A stretch of 64,000 nucleotides of DNA from Iamia sp038233075 (GTDB taxonomy: Bacteria > Actinomycetota > Acidimicrobiia > Acidimicrobiales > Iamiaceae): the NCBI GenBank assembly GCA_038233075.1, contig JBBSMQ010000009.1, positions 72,548 to 136,547 of the forward strand, in the 5' to 3' direction. Every line of letters begins with the position of its first letter. The first letter of the stretch is position 1. The position numbers and the translations under genes are program-made. Below, in pieces: positions 51,809 through 60,838 of the stretch. Below the pieces are notes generated by a model. That model saw nothing but the letters and a program-made list of their open reading frames with translations, had not been told where the DNA came from and did not search any database.

Positions 51809-53317
51809 ATGTGTGGCATCGTCGGTCTGTGGGACATCTCCTCTGACGCGGAGGTGGACGACATGCTTGCCACCGTCGAGCATCGGGGGCCTGACGGTCG
51901 CGGCATCGCGCCTCTCGGCCGAGGGCGAGCGTTCGGGCACCAGCGCCTGAGCATCGTCGACCTGGAGACCGGCGCCCAGCCGTTCGTGCAGCACCGCGCC
52001 GACGACCCTCTCCGCAGCCTCGTCGCCAATGGCGAGATCTACAACGCACCGGCCCTGCGGGCGGAGCTCAGCCACGCGCCCTTCGCGTCGGGCAGCGACA
52101 GTGAGGTGATCCTCCACCTGCTCGAGGGCGATGCGGGGGCCGTCGACCGGCTCCACGGCATGTTCGCCTTCGCCCTGGCCGAGGGGGACGAGCTCCTCCT
52201 GGGGCGGGACCCTCTCGGCATCAAGCCGCTCTACGTCGGTTCACTCGACGGTGGCACCGTGTTCGCCTCCGAGCTCAAGGCCCTCCCGGCCGGCACCCGC
52301 GGAGCGCGGGCCCTGCCCCCGGGCACGACACTGTCCTCGGTCACCGGCGAGCGCTGCTACGCCACCGTCCCCGACGCCCCCATCGCGCCAGAGGGTGCGA
52401 TCTCCCTGCCCGACGCCGCCCGCCAGGTCCGCACCACACTGGAGACAGCCGTGGTCGATCGGCTCATGGCCGACGTTCCCGTGGGAGCCTTCCTCTCGGG
52501 CGGCCTGGACTCCAGCGCCATCTGTGCCCTGCTCCGCGCCCACGTCGACGAGCTGCACACCTTCACCGTCGGCCTCGAGGGCAGCCCCGATCTGATCGCC
52601 GCCCGGCTCGTTGCCGAGCACCTCGGCACCGTCCACCACGAGCACATCCTCACCCCCGACGAGGTCGCCAATGCGGTTCCCGAGGTGGTCGTCGCCCTCG
52701 AGTCCTTCGATCAGGACCTGGTCCGCTCGGCTGTCCCCACCTGGTTCGTGTCGCGCCTGACGGCTCAGCACGTGAAGGTGGTGCTGACCGGGGAGGGGGC
52801 CGACGAGCTCTTCGCCGGCTACGAGTACCACAAGGACATCACGGACCCGGTGGCCCTGCAGGAGGAGGCGCGACGCTCGGTCGGCGAGCTCCACCACGTG
52901 AACCTCCAGCGCGTCGACCGCATGACGATGGCGCACTCGCTCGAGGCCCGGGTGCCGTTCCTCGACACCCGGATGATCGCCCTGGCGCTGTCCCTGCCGC
53001 CGTCGCTGCGGCTGCCGACGGTGGGCGGCATCGAGAAGACGCTGCTCCGCATGGCCGTCGACGACCTGTTGCCCGAGGAGATCGTCTGGCGCGACAAGGC
53101 CCAGTTTGATCAGGGATCCGGCACCGCCGATCTCTTGCCCACCCTCGAGCACCTCTCCGACGGGATCGACCTCGGTGCGTACCGGGCCCGACACCCCGGG
53201 ACCGACCTGCGCTCGGTGGAGGAGTGCGGCTACCACCAGATGCTCCACGACGGGGTCGACCACCCCGAGGTCGTGCTGCCCACCGTGGCCCGCTGGGCCG
53301 ACCGCCCCGCCGCCTGA
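51809..53317 (+). CDS. asnB: Asparagine synthase (glutamine-hydrolysing)
   Basis: Makes Asn from Asp, ATP and glutamine, or a related amide. The 502-residue protein keeps the N-terminal glutaminase (MCGIVGLWD with Cys2 nucleophile, RGPDGRGI, GHQRLSIVDL, NGEIYN) and a C-terminal synthetase with PP-loop FLSGGLDSSAICALL, EGADELFAGYEY, and RVDRMTMAHSLEARVPFLD. The ATG at 51809 is fixed because Cys must be residue 2. Length fits the short AsnB type. No neighbouring clues to another role. Confidence 0.95.
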   Translation: MCGIVGLWDISSDAEVDDMLATVEHRGPDGRGIAPLGRGRAFGHQRLSIVDLETGAQPFVQHRADDPLRSLVANGEIYNAPALRAELSHAPFASGSDSEVILHLLEGDAGAVDRLHGMFAFALAEGDELLLGRDPLGIKPLYVGSLDGGTVFASELKALPAGTRGARALPPGTTLSSVTGERCYATVPDAPIAPEGAISLPDAARQVRTTLETAVVDRLMADVPVGAFLSGGLDSSAICALLRAHVDELHTFTVGLEGSPDLIAARLVAEHLGTVHHEHILTPDEVANAVPEVVVALESFDQDLVRSAVPTWFVSRLTAQHVKVVLTGEGADELFAGYEYHKDITDPVALQEEARRSVGELHHVNLQRVDRMTMAHSLEARVPFLDTRMIALALSLPPSLRLPTVGGIEKTLLRMAVDDLLPEEIVWRDKAQFDQGSGTADLLPTLEHLSDGIDLGAYRARHPGTDLRSVEECGYHQMLHDGVDHPEVVLPTVARWADRPAA

Positions 53318-53353
53318 CCGCGGGCCCTGGGCGGGGCCGGCGACGGGGCCCAG

Positions 53354-54303
53354 TCAGGCCGCCTGGGGCGCCTCGGCGATGGCCGGCGCCTGGCTCACCG
53401 TGTCCTCGCCACCGGGAAGCGAGTAGCGCCAGATCTTGCGCATGGTCGTGCCCACCTGCCGGCTCATCCGGCCGGTGTTGTAGGGCAGGCCGAAGCGACG
53501 GCACAGGCCCCGCACCCGTGGCGCCACCTCGGCGTAGCGGTTCGATGGCATGTCCGGGAAGAGGTGGTGCTCGATCTGGCCCGCCTCGTCGGAGGACCGG
53601 GTGAGCATCGGGCGGAAGGTGTACCGACGCTGCTCGCGCTCGAGTCGCTCCAGCTCGGCGGCGAAGATCAGGTCGTGGCGGGTCGGGGCGTAGTGCACGT
53701 GGGCCACGTCGGGCATGTTGCCGACCAGGGCCCAGGTCCGCAGCATGCTCATCACCGGGGTGATGCCGGAGCCGGCGGCGACGAACAGGGTCGGACCGGC
53801 ACCGCCTCGGGCACGAGGAAGCCCCCCTGCGGAAGGCCGATCGGGAGGTTCGTGCCTGGGCGCAGGTCGCGCACCAGGTGGCCGGACATGCGGCCGCCGT
53901 CCAGCACCTTGACGGTGATGGTGATGCAGCCGTCGCGGCGCTCGGGGGAGGAGGAGATGGAGTAGGTGCGGGTGAACCGCCGGCCCTCGATGGGCACCCC
54001 GACGCGGATGTGCTGGCCGGCCCGGTGCCGGCGCCAGCCCCGCCCGGGGCGGAGGGTGATGGTGCGGGAGTCGGGGGTCTCGTCCCAGACGTCCTCGACC
54101 CGTGCCTGGAGCCGTCGGGCGCTCCACAGGGGGTTGACCAGCTCCACGTAGTGCGACGCGCGCAGCGGGCTGGCGAAGGCGTCGACCACCTCTCCCGCCC
54201 GTTCCTTGATCCTCATGCGCAGCTCCTCGACGGTGGGGCCCACGTCTGAGGGGCCCCTGTGTACTGACGGTAACGTCTGCGCGGCGGCGATAGTAGCGGT
54301 CAT
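53354..54303 (-). pseudogene. Chimera: ferredoxin-reductase N-terminus joined to desaturase C-terminus, with a frameshift
   Basis: ATG 54303 reads MTATIAAAQTLPSVHRGPSD and the start of a flavin reductase (ITLRPGRGWRRHRAGQHIRVGVP, RRFTRTYSISSSPE) to GGFLVPEAV. After about 53805 a second frame goes on GPTLFVAAGSGITPVMSMLRTWALVG and APTRHDLIFAAELERLERE. Then, without the usual 2Fe-2S end, it passes to GQIEHHLFPDMPSNRYAEVAPRVRGLCRRFGLPYNTG, the third His box and tail of a DesA3-type membrane fatty-acid desaturase, ending at 53354. The reductase and desaturase are normally two adjacent genes. About 1.3 kb appears deleted between them, besides the one-base shift. Confidence 0.8.
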
Positions 54304-54333
54304 CGTCCGTGCCGGGCCCGCCGCCGGGTTCCG

Positions 54334-55305
54334 TCAGCTCGTCCCCATCGTGAGCACCACGTTGCCCTGGGCCTGACGCTCGTCGAGCCGGGTGAGGGCG
54401 GCGGCCGCGTCGTCCAGCGCGTGGGTGGCACCGATCGCCGGGGAGAGGCGCCCGGCCTCCAGGTGGGGGAGGAGGCGCGCCCACTGCTCCTGGAGCAGTC
54501 CTGGGGTCGCCAGGGCCAGCTCTCCCCAGGCAACGCCGACCACCGACGTGTTGGCCAGCAGCAGCCGGTTCACCCTCACCATCGGGATGTCGCCTCCGAC
54601 GAAGCCGAGCACGAGGAGCCGCCCCTCTCGCGCCAGGCTGCGCAGCGAGTCGGTGAAGCGGTCACCACCGACCGGGTCGACGACCACGTCGACGCCCCGG
54701 CCCTTGGTGAGGTCGCGGACCGCGTCCTTGAAGCCCTCGACGCCGATGGCCTCGTCGGCGCCCAGGCGCCGGGCGTGGGCCGCCTTCTCGTCGGTGGAGG
54801 TCACCGCGATCACCCGGGCTCCGAGGGCCTTGGCCACCTGCACCGTGGCCGAGCCCACGCCGCCGCTGGCGCCGTGGACGAGCACGGTCTCGCCCGCCTC
54901 GACCCGGCCCCGGCGGCCGAGGGCCAGCTCCGCGGTCAGGTGGTTCACCGGCAGCGCCGCCCCCTCGACGAAGGACACCGCATCGGGCAGGCGGAACACC
55001 GCGTCGGGGCCCGCCGCAGCCACCTCGGCGAAGCCGCCGATCCCGCAGAGCGCCGCCACCCGGTCGCCGGGGGTCAGCCCCGCGCCCTCCGGGGCGGAGC
55101 GGACCGTGCCCGCCACCTCCGACCCGGGAACGAACGGTGGGTCCGGCTTCATCTGGTACTCCCCCCGGGTCAGGAGCACATCGGGGAAGGTCACGCCGGC
55201 GGCGTGGACATCGATCACGACCTGACCCTCTCCCGTCGGCTCGTCGACGTCGGCGCTCTCGACCGCGACCGGTCCGTCGAGCCGGGTCACCTGGATCGCA
55301 CGCAC
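54334..55305 (-). CDS. NADPH:quinone oxidoreductase / zinc-free MDR alcohol dehydrogenase
   Basis: A 323-residue MDR-superfamily reductase. The N-terminal GroES-like domain (VVIDVHAAGVTFPDVLLTRGEYQMKPDPPFVPGSEVAG) lacks the zinc cysteine cluster. The cofactor motif is VLVHGASGGVGSATVQVAKALGARVIAV, with LGADEAI, VVDPVGGDRF and HALDDAAAAL following. GTG 55305 is the start. It is divergent to a TetR gene 126 bases away, suggesting control by that regulator. Confidence 0.9.
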   Translation of the reverse strand: MRAIQVTRLDGPVAVESADVDEPTGEGQVVIDVHAAGVTFPDVLLTRGEYQMKPDPPFVPGSEVAGTVRSAPEGAGLTPGDRVAALCGIGGFAEVAAAGPDAVFRLPDAVSFVEGAALPVNHLTAELALGRRGRVEAGETVLVHGASGGVGSATVQVAKALGARVIAVTSTDEKAAHARRLGADEAIGVEGFKDAVRDLTKGRGVDVVVDPVGGDRFTDSLRSLAREGRLLVLGFVGGDIPMVRVNRLLLANTSVVGVAWGELALATPGLLQEQWARLLPHLEAGRLSPAIGATHALDDAAAALTRLDERQAQGNVVLTMGTS

Positions 55306-55399
55306 AGCGCCTCCTCGTCGGGTGTCGGCCGGACGGTACTGCGTCGCCGTCGCCGCGGGTCCCCCCTCGGGCCGCTCGCCCGTCGACGAGGGACCTTGG

Positions 55400-55430
55400 C
55401 CCCGTTACATAGCGGTGCCAATATTTCTGG
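55400..55430. promoter_or_regulatory. AT-rich patch between quinone reductase and TetR genes
   Basis: Within the divergent gap, CCCCGTTACATAGCGG and CCAATATTTCTGGG form a short AT-rich stretch just before the TetR start. No clean dyad operator could be defined. Position and divergent layout make this the probable regulatory region. Confidence 0.35.
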
Positions 55431-56024
55431 GTGCCGACCCAGGAGGAGCGCCGAGCCCAGACCCGCCAGGCCCTGCTCGAGGCCGGGGCGACCCTCTTCG
55501 CGGAGCGCGGCGTGGCCGGGGCCTCGGTCGATGCCATCGCCGGGGCGGCAGGTCGCACCTCAGGTGCTCTCTACGACCACTTCGGCTCCAAGGAGGGGCT
55601 GCTCTTCGCCCTCCTCGCCGGCTGGGTCGATGACGCCACGGCGGTGATCGCGGCCGAGCAGGCCACTGCGGTCACCCTCGACGAGTGGGTCGGCGCCATG
55701 TGGAGAGCGGTCTCGGATCCCCCGTCGGGCGATGCCCGCTGGATCGCCCTCGAGCACGAGCTCTGGAGCTACGCGGCCCAGAGCGACCGAGCGCGGCGCC
55801 ATCTGGCCCGCCGCTACCAGGTCGCCTGGGACAGCGTCGACGCCGTGTCCAACACCTGGACCGACCCCGCACCGGACGTGAGGGTCGGCCCCGCGGTGAT
55901 CGGCCTCCTGCTGGGCCTGGAGATGATGCGTCGCATCGACCCCGACGCAGTGTCCGACGCCACTGCCGTGGCCGCCCTGCGCGGCGTCCTGACCGGCGCC
56001 GCCGACCGACGCACGACCTGCTGA
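55431..56024 (+). CDS. TetR-family transcriptional regulator
   Basis: A DNA-binding repressor of 197 residues. The N-terminal HTH is RQALLEAGATLFAERGVAGASVDAIAGAAGRTSGALYDHFGSKEGLLFALL. The C-terminal ligand domain is helical, with LGLEMMRRIDPD near the end. GTG 55431 is the start. The 125-bp gap to the divergent quinone reductase contains the only AT-rich patch here (ACATAGCGGTGCCAATATTT, 55407-55426), where a promoter and operator are likely. Confidence 0.92.
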   Translation: MPTQEERRAQTRQALLEAGATLFAERGVAGASVDAIAGAAGRTSGALYDHFGSKEGLLFALLAGWVDDATAVIAAEQATAVTLDEWVGAMWRAVSDPPSGDARWIALEHELWSYAAQSDRARRHLARRYQVAWDSVDAVSNTWTDPAPDVRVGPAVIGLLLGLEMMRRIDPDAVSDATAVAALRGVLTGAADRRTTC

Positions 56025-56085
56025 CCACCAGCCCCAGACCTCCCGGCCCCGCCGTCCCGACCACCCCTGACCCAGGAGACCCACC

Positions 56086-57219
56086 ATGCGCACCCCCCTC
56101 TGCGACGAGCTCGGCATCGAGTTCCCGATCTTCGCCTTCACCCACTGCCGCGATGTGGTCGCCGCGGTGTCCAAGGCGGGTGGCTTCGGCGTGCTCGGTG
56201 CCGTGGGCTTCACGCCCGAGCAGCTGGAGGTGGAGCTGGCCTGGATCGACGAGCACGTGGGCGACCACCCCTACGGCGTGGACATCGTGATCCCCGGCAA
56301 GTACGAGGGCATGGACGACATGGATCCCGAGCACCTGGCCCAGACGCTCCGCGACATGGTCCCCCAGGAGCACCTCGACTTCGTCCAGAAGCTGCTCGCC
56401 GACCGGGACGTGCCCGAGCTCCCCGAGGGCGAGGGGAACTCCCTCCAGCTGCTGGGCTGGACTGAGGCCACCGCCCTCCCACAGGTGCAGACGGCCCTCG
56501 CCCACCCCAAGGTGGCCCTCATCGCCAACGCCCTCGGCACCCCGCCGGTCGAGGTGATCGAGCTCATCCACGACGCCGACCGCAAGGTCGCCGCGCTGTG
56601 CGGCTCCCCCCACCAGGCCCTCAAGCACAAGGAGGCCGGCGTCGACATCGTCATCGGCCAGGGCGGCGAGGGAGGGGGTCACACCGGCGAGGTGGGCTCG
56701 ATCGTGCTCTGGCCCCAGATCGCCGCCGCCATCGCCCCCACGCCGCTGCTCGCCGCGGGCGGCATCGGCACCGGTGGGCAGATCGCCGCCGCGCTCTCGC
56801 TCGGCGCCCAAGGGGTGTGGGCCGGTTCGCTCTGGCTCACCGTCGAGGAGGCCGACCTGCCGCCGGCCCAGAAGCAGCAGCTGCTCGACGCCTCCTCCCG
56901 CGACACGGTCAGGAGCACGTCCTTCACCGGCAAGCCGTGCCGCATGATCAAGACGGAGTGGACCGAGGCCTGGTCGGCGGCCGACGCCCCCGACCCGCTG
57001 CCCATGCCGCTGCAGTACATGGTCTCGGGCGACTGCGTGGCCCGCAGCCACCGCTACGCCGACAAGGCCCTCTCGGTCATGTTCAACCCCGTCGGCCAGG
57101 TCGTGGGCCAGCTCGACCGGGTCGAGAAGACCGCGGCCGTGGTCCAACGGCTGGTCGAGGAGTACCTGGAGGCCGTGGAACGTCTCGACGCCCTCACCGC
57201 CGCCGCCACCGGCGCCTGA
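56086..57219 (+). CDS. Nitronate monooxygenase
   Basis: FMN-dependent TIM-barrel enzyme of 377 residues that oxidises alkyl nitronates such as propionate-3-nitronate. The start PLCDELGIEFPIFAF is followed by SKAGGFGVLGAVGFTPEQLEVELAWIDEH. The FMN-phosphate motif GQGGEGGGHTGEVGS and PLLAAGGIGTGGQIAAALSLGAQGVWAGS are diagnostic. AGGAG lies 8 bases upstream of ATG 56086. It follows the TetR gene by 61 bases and may be in its regulon. Confidence 0.93.
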   Translation: MRTPLCDELGIEFPIFAFTHCRDVVAAVSKAGGFGVLGAVGFTPEQLEVELAWIDEHVGDHPYGVDIVIPGKYEGMDDMDPEHLAQTLRDMVPQEHLDFVQKLLADRDVPELPEGEGNSLQLLGWTEATALPQVQTALAHPKVALIANALGTPPVEVIELIHDADRKVAALCGSPHQALKHKEAGVDIVIGQGGEGGGHTGEVGSIVLWPQIAAAIAPTPLLAAGGIGTGGQIAAALSLGAQGVWAGSLWLTVEEADLPPAQKQQLLDASSRDTVRSTSFTGKPCRMIKTEWTEAWSAADAPDPLPMPLQYMVSGDCVARSHRYADKALSVMFNPVGQVVGQLDRVEKTAAVVQRLVEEYLEAVERLDALTAAATGA

Positions 57220-57325
57220 GGCGGGTCCGAGCCTGAGTCTCTCTCGTGCGGGGTCGATCGCGGCCGCAGGGTCGACCGGTCCTGCACCGGGGCGCGACAG
57301 GCCGGGTTCGACGTAGCCTGGGCGG

Positions 57326-57742
57326 ATGGAGTGGCGGGCGCTGCTCGGCGCGGTGAGCGGGGCGGGACTCGTGGTCGGCGCTGTGGCATCCATCGCCCTC
57401 ATCCCGTGGATGCGGCTCTTCTTCGGCACCCTGGCCGTGGCCATGGCCGGGGTAGCCGCGGGGGGCTCTCTGGTGGTGTGGGAACGGCCGGAGTCGCTCT
57501 GGTTCGTGGTGGCTGGCCTCGGCTTCGCGGTGGCTGGCTTCCTGTTGCTGCGCTGGGGCCGGGCCACCGACCAGCGGCCCGGCCCCAGCGCACCTGACGG
57601 TCCGACCCACCCAAGCCAGCTCTGGGGCCGGTCGCCGGTCTCGCTCAGGGGTGCGGTTCGGGCGAGGTGGTCCTGGCTCGGCTCAGGGGCGGCGCGGATA
57701 GGTGGGCGCGCCCACAGAGCGTCGGAGCGCCGCCCCTCCTAG
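57326..57742 (+). CDS. Small integral membrane protein, unknown (138 aa)
   Basis: About 80 N-terminal residues form three hydrophobic helices (LLGAVSGAGLVVGAVASIALI, LFFGTLAVAMAGVAAGGSLVV, LWFVVAGLGFAVAGFLLLRW). The remaining 55 residues are a basic, Pro/Arg/Ser-rich tail expected in the cytoplasm. ATG 57326. No family is recognised and neighbours give no clue. Confidence 0.6.
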   Translation: MEWRALLGAVSGAGLVVGAVASIALIPWMRLFFGTLAVAMAGVAAGGSLVVWERPESLWFVVAGLGFAVAGFLLLRWGRATDQRPGPSAPDGPTHPSQLWGRSPVSLRGAVRARWSWLGSGAARIGGRAHRASERRPS

Positions 57743-57835
57743 CCTCGGCTGGCGCCTCGGCACCGTGCTGTCGCTGAGAGGGCTCGGGAGCGCCTCGTGC
57801 GACCTTGCTCTGGTGGCGCCCATCCGCTCGGCCTC

Positions 57836-58744
57836 TCAGGTGGTGCGATGGGCGAACAGGTCGACCAGGCGGGTGAAGCCGGCGGCGGTGTCCTCCAGGT
57901 CGGGACAGGCCCAGCGGATGTCGGCTCGGACCTCGGTAGCGCCCACGGCCAGCAGGGTCGGCACCGACGCCATGGTGGCCTCCAGGTCGACGGCGCCGTC
58001 ATCGCCCCGCACCACGGGCGCGGGGACGCGGACCATGAGGGTGTCGGCGTCGCGCCCGGCGCCGGACAGACCGGCCCGCAAGACGTCCACACCGGTACGC
58101 ACATCCTCGAGGGACGCGCCCATGATCGGGATCCAGCCATCGCCCAGCTCGACGATGCGACGGACGTTGCGCCGGTGCAAGGTGCCCGAGAAGAGCACCG
58201 GCAGCCGCGCCTGCACCGGCATAGGGGCACAGGTGACGTCGGCGAAGGTCACCGTCGGCCGGTCGATCGACGCCCCGGGCCCGGCCCACAGGGCCCGGCA
58301 GGCGGCGATGCCGTCGGTGAGCAGGTCGCCTCGGCGCGCGAAGTCCAGGCCGACGGCATCGAACTCGTCCCGGAGCCAGCCGGTGCCCACTCCCAGATCC
58401 ACCCGACCACCCGACAGGACGTCGAGGGTGGCCACCGTTTTGGCCAGCACCGCCGCGGGGCGCAACGGCACCACCAGGATGCCCGTCGACAGGCGCACGC
58501 GAATGGTCGTCGCGGCCAGCGCCGTCAGGACCGTGAGGGGCTCGAGCCACGGCGCGTCGAGGGGGCCGGGGAAGCGCCCCCAGGGGTAGTCCTCGGCCCC
58601 CGGGCCGATGGCGACGTGGTCGGGCACCACCACCCGGTCGACGCCGGCGGCATCGGCCTCACGGCCCAGGGCGAGCAACCGCGACCAGTCACCGTCGGCC
58701 CAGGGGCCGAACGACGGCAGGGAGACCGTCAACGTGGGGCGCAC
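57836..58744 (-). CDS. LLM-class F420-type oxidoreductase (TIGR03619-like)
   Basis: A 302-residue luciferase-like protein: MRPTLTVSLPSFGPWADGDWSRLLALGREADAAGVDRVVVPDHV, RVRLSTGILVVPLRPAAVLAKTVATLDVLSGGRVDLGVGTGWLRDEFDAVGL, PVLFSGTLHRRNVRRIVELGDGWIP. The G-x-G-W-x-x-x-E-F-x-A-x-G core is the TIGR03619 hallmark. GTG 58744 start. No coupled partner. Substrate unknown. Confidence 0.92.
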   Translation of the reverse strand: MRPTLTVSLPSFGPWADGDWSRLLALGREADAAGVDRVVVPDHVAIGPGAEDYPWGRFPGPLDAPWLEPLTVLTALAATTIRVRLSTGILVVPLRPAAVLAKTVATLDVLSGGRVDLGVGTGWLRDEFDAVGLDFARRGDLLTDGIAACRALWAGPGASIDRPTVTFADVTCAPMPVQARLPVLFSGTLHRRNVRRIVELGDGWIPIMGASLEDVRTGVDVLRAGLSGAGRDADTLMVRVPAPVVRGDDGAVDLEATMASVPTLLAVGATEVRADIRWACPDLEDTAAGFTRLVDLFAHRTT

Positions 58745-58855
58745 AGCCCTGACAGTAGGGGCCGGATCGCGTGATGCGCCGGTGCGGCTCGGGACGAGCC
58801 CAGGGTCGTCGCCGTCCCTCTCGGGGCCCGGTCGCCATCTCTGGCCGGGTTTGGA

Positions 58856-60829
58856 TCAGGCGAAGCGCTTCCGGTACTCGCTGGAGGCGAAGAACAGGGC
58901 GACCAGGCGCTGGATGGATGCTCCGGAGTCGCCCTTGGCGACCCAGAAGGCGTAACCGCTCGCGTCCGGCGCCCGCCGCAGCAGCCCCGCGTAGGTCATC
59001 GTCACCTCGACCTGGACGCGCAGGTGGTCAACTGTCGGAGGCAGCTCCGCGATGGCGGCCATGACGTCGCTGCGCCGGGCCGACCCCGAGCCCAGGCGGT
59101 CGGCCCAGTCCGCCGCCCAGGACCCCGAGGCCGGCTGTCCGGTGGCGTCACGGTGGGCCCGGTCGACGAAGGCCCGGTCGGCCAAGGAGCCGTACCGGGC
59201 CGCGAAGCCGGGGTGGGCGGTGGCCACGGCCGCGACCGAAACCAGCGGCTCCCGGCTCCGCAACCGGGCGGCCCAGTCGACGATCTCGGCGTCGTGGTAG
59301 GGGTCGCCCAGGCAGGCGAGGGCCAGCCGGGCGGCGGGGGCGACCACGGCGCCGAACTCGGCGGAGTTGAGGAAGGCGTTGACCACCCAGGAGACGGGCC
59401 GTCCCCCGCTGAGGCGCCGGACCCAGAAGTCCACCCCGGCCTGGTCCGCAGGGCGACCGAGGAAGTCGAGGTACTGCTGGCGGATCAGGGTGGCGGGGTC
59501 GGGGAAGGGCCGCCAGGCGTCGTCGACGGGAGCCGGAGGGGTGGACGCGCCCCCGGGGGTGCGGCGGAACAGACCCAGGTCGGGATAGGCCGCCCCCAGC
59601 ACCGCCGAGCTGCCTCCGGCCAGCCACCCGTCGACGATCGAGGCGTAGTAGGAGCGCAGGTCGACCTCGACCTTGAGGTCGCGCCGTCGGTCGAGGTCGT
59701 CGAGCCGGGGCTGGGCCCCGTAGAGCCCCCCGCGCACTTGGGACCCGATCACCAGCTGCGGGGCGGCCGTTCCGTGGTCGGTGCCGCCCGACCCGTTGGC
59801 GCCGACGGTGCGCCCGAACTCCGAGAAGGTCATGAGCGCGACGCGGTCGCGGAAGCGGGGTGCCAGGGTGGCGAAGAAGGCTTCGAGGGCGGCGTCGAGC
59901 TCGTCCATGAGGGCCGGGTAGCCGTAGCCCATGCCGTCGTGGAGGTCGTAGCTGCCGTGGGCACACGACACCACCCGCACGCCCAGGTCGGCGTTGATGA
60001 CGCGAGCGGCGAGGGTCAGGTTCGCGACCAGCTCCTCGCGGGGGAGGTCTGGCCGGTACACCGGCGCCATGCGCTGGGCCAGGCCGATGGCCGAGGCCGA
60101 TGTGTCGGCCACCAGGTCCGAGAGTCGGCCCCGACCCGTGGTCCCCGCCCCCATCGCCGTCACGCCGTCGTAGACCGGTGCCATCCAGGGCTCGCTGCGA
60201 TCGGATCCGAAGAGGTTCGGGTCCGTGTCCAGGGCGGTCACCGCGGCCCGGGTGCCGGTCAGGTGGAGGGGGACCGAGCTACCCACCTGCACCGCCCGCA
60301 GCCCCTCGGCCGACTCGGGCACGCCGTCGAGCCAGCGCCCCAGCCACCCCGTCGTGGGGGGAGCGGTGGACCCGGCCATCCAGGAGGCGATGGAGGTGAA
60401 GTGGCTGAGGTCGCTGCGGGTCTGGCCCACGCCCTGGACGATCGCCACCTGGCCCGCGTCCCAACGGGCCTTGAGGCGGGGGAGGCGGGGATGCAGGCCC
60501 AGTCCCTGGTCCAGCGTCAGGGCCCCGGTCACGGCCAGGTTCCGGCGGGCGTCGCGGTAGCGGCCGTGGTCACGGTGTGACGAGGTGGGGACGACCATGC
60601 TGAGGCCGTCGTTCCCGCCGCCCAGCTGGAGCACCACCAGCACCCCCTCCTGGGCGCCGAGGGGGGTGGCCGCGGCGGCCAGCTGGTCGGCCCACGAGGG
60701 AAGGAGGGCGGCCCCGGCGCCGGCGGCCAGGGCACCCTTGAGGAACGCTCGCCGGTGGACCTGACCGGGCAGGGCCGCTGCGGGCGTGCTCAGGCGGGCC
60801 TGGATCTGTTCGTACTCGAGGTCGTCCAT
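58856..60829 (-). CDS. Tat-exported DUF1501 protein with C-terminal DUF4214 repeats
   Basis: A 657-residue secreted protein. VHRRAFLKGALAAGAGAALLP is a twin-arginine signal (R-R-x-F-L-K). Residues about 55-400 are the alkaline-phosphatase-like DUF1501 domain: VLVVLQLGGGNDGLSMVVP, FTSIASWMAG, VVSCAHGSYDLHDG, LMTFSEFGRTVGANGSGGTDHG with metal-type His and Asp. From about 452 three DUF4214-like units follow (QYLDFLGRPADQAGVDFW; about 548-592; YAGLLRRAPDASGYAFW at 613). The gene starts 9 bases after the DUF1800 stop. DUF1501/DUF1800 pairs are common and poorly understood, possibly surface-polymer related. Confidence 0.9.
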   Translation of the reverse strand: MDDLEYEQIQARLSTPAAALPGQVHRRAFLKGALAAGAGAALLPSWADQLAAAATPLGAQEGVLVVLQLGGGNDGLSMVVPTSSHRDHGRYRDARRNLAVTGALTLDQGLGLHPRLPRLKARWDAGQVAIVQGVGQTRSDLSHFTSIASWMAGSTAPPTTGWLGRWLDGVPESAEGLRAVQVGSSVPLHLTGTRAAVTALDTDPNLFGSDRSEPWMAPVYDGVTAMGAGTTGRGRLSDLVADTSASAIGLAQRMAPVYRPDLPREELVANLTLAARVINADLGVRVVSCAHGSYDLHDGMGYGYPALMDELDAALEAFFATLAPRFRDRVALMTFSEFGRTVGANGSGGTDHGTAAPQLVIGSQVRGGLYGAQPRLDDLDRRRDLKVEVDLRSYYASIVDGWLAGGSSAVLGAAYPDLGLFRRTPGGASTPPAPVDDAWRPFPDPATLIRQQYLDFLGRPADQAGVDFWVRRLSGGRPVSWVVNAFLNSAEFGAVVAPAARLALACLGDPYHDAEIVDWAARLRSREPLVSVAAVATAHPGFAARYGSLADRAFVDRAHRDATGQPASGSWAADWADRLGSGSARRSDVMAAIAELPPTVDHLRVQVEVTMTYAGLLRRAPDASGYAFWVAKGDSGASIQRLVALFFASSEYRKRFA

Positions 60830-60838
60830 TCGTCTGCC

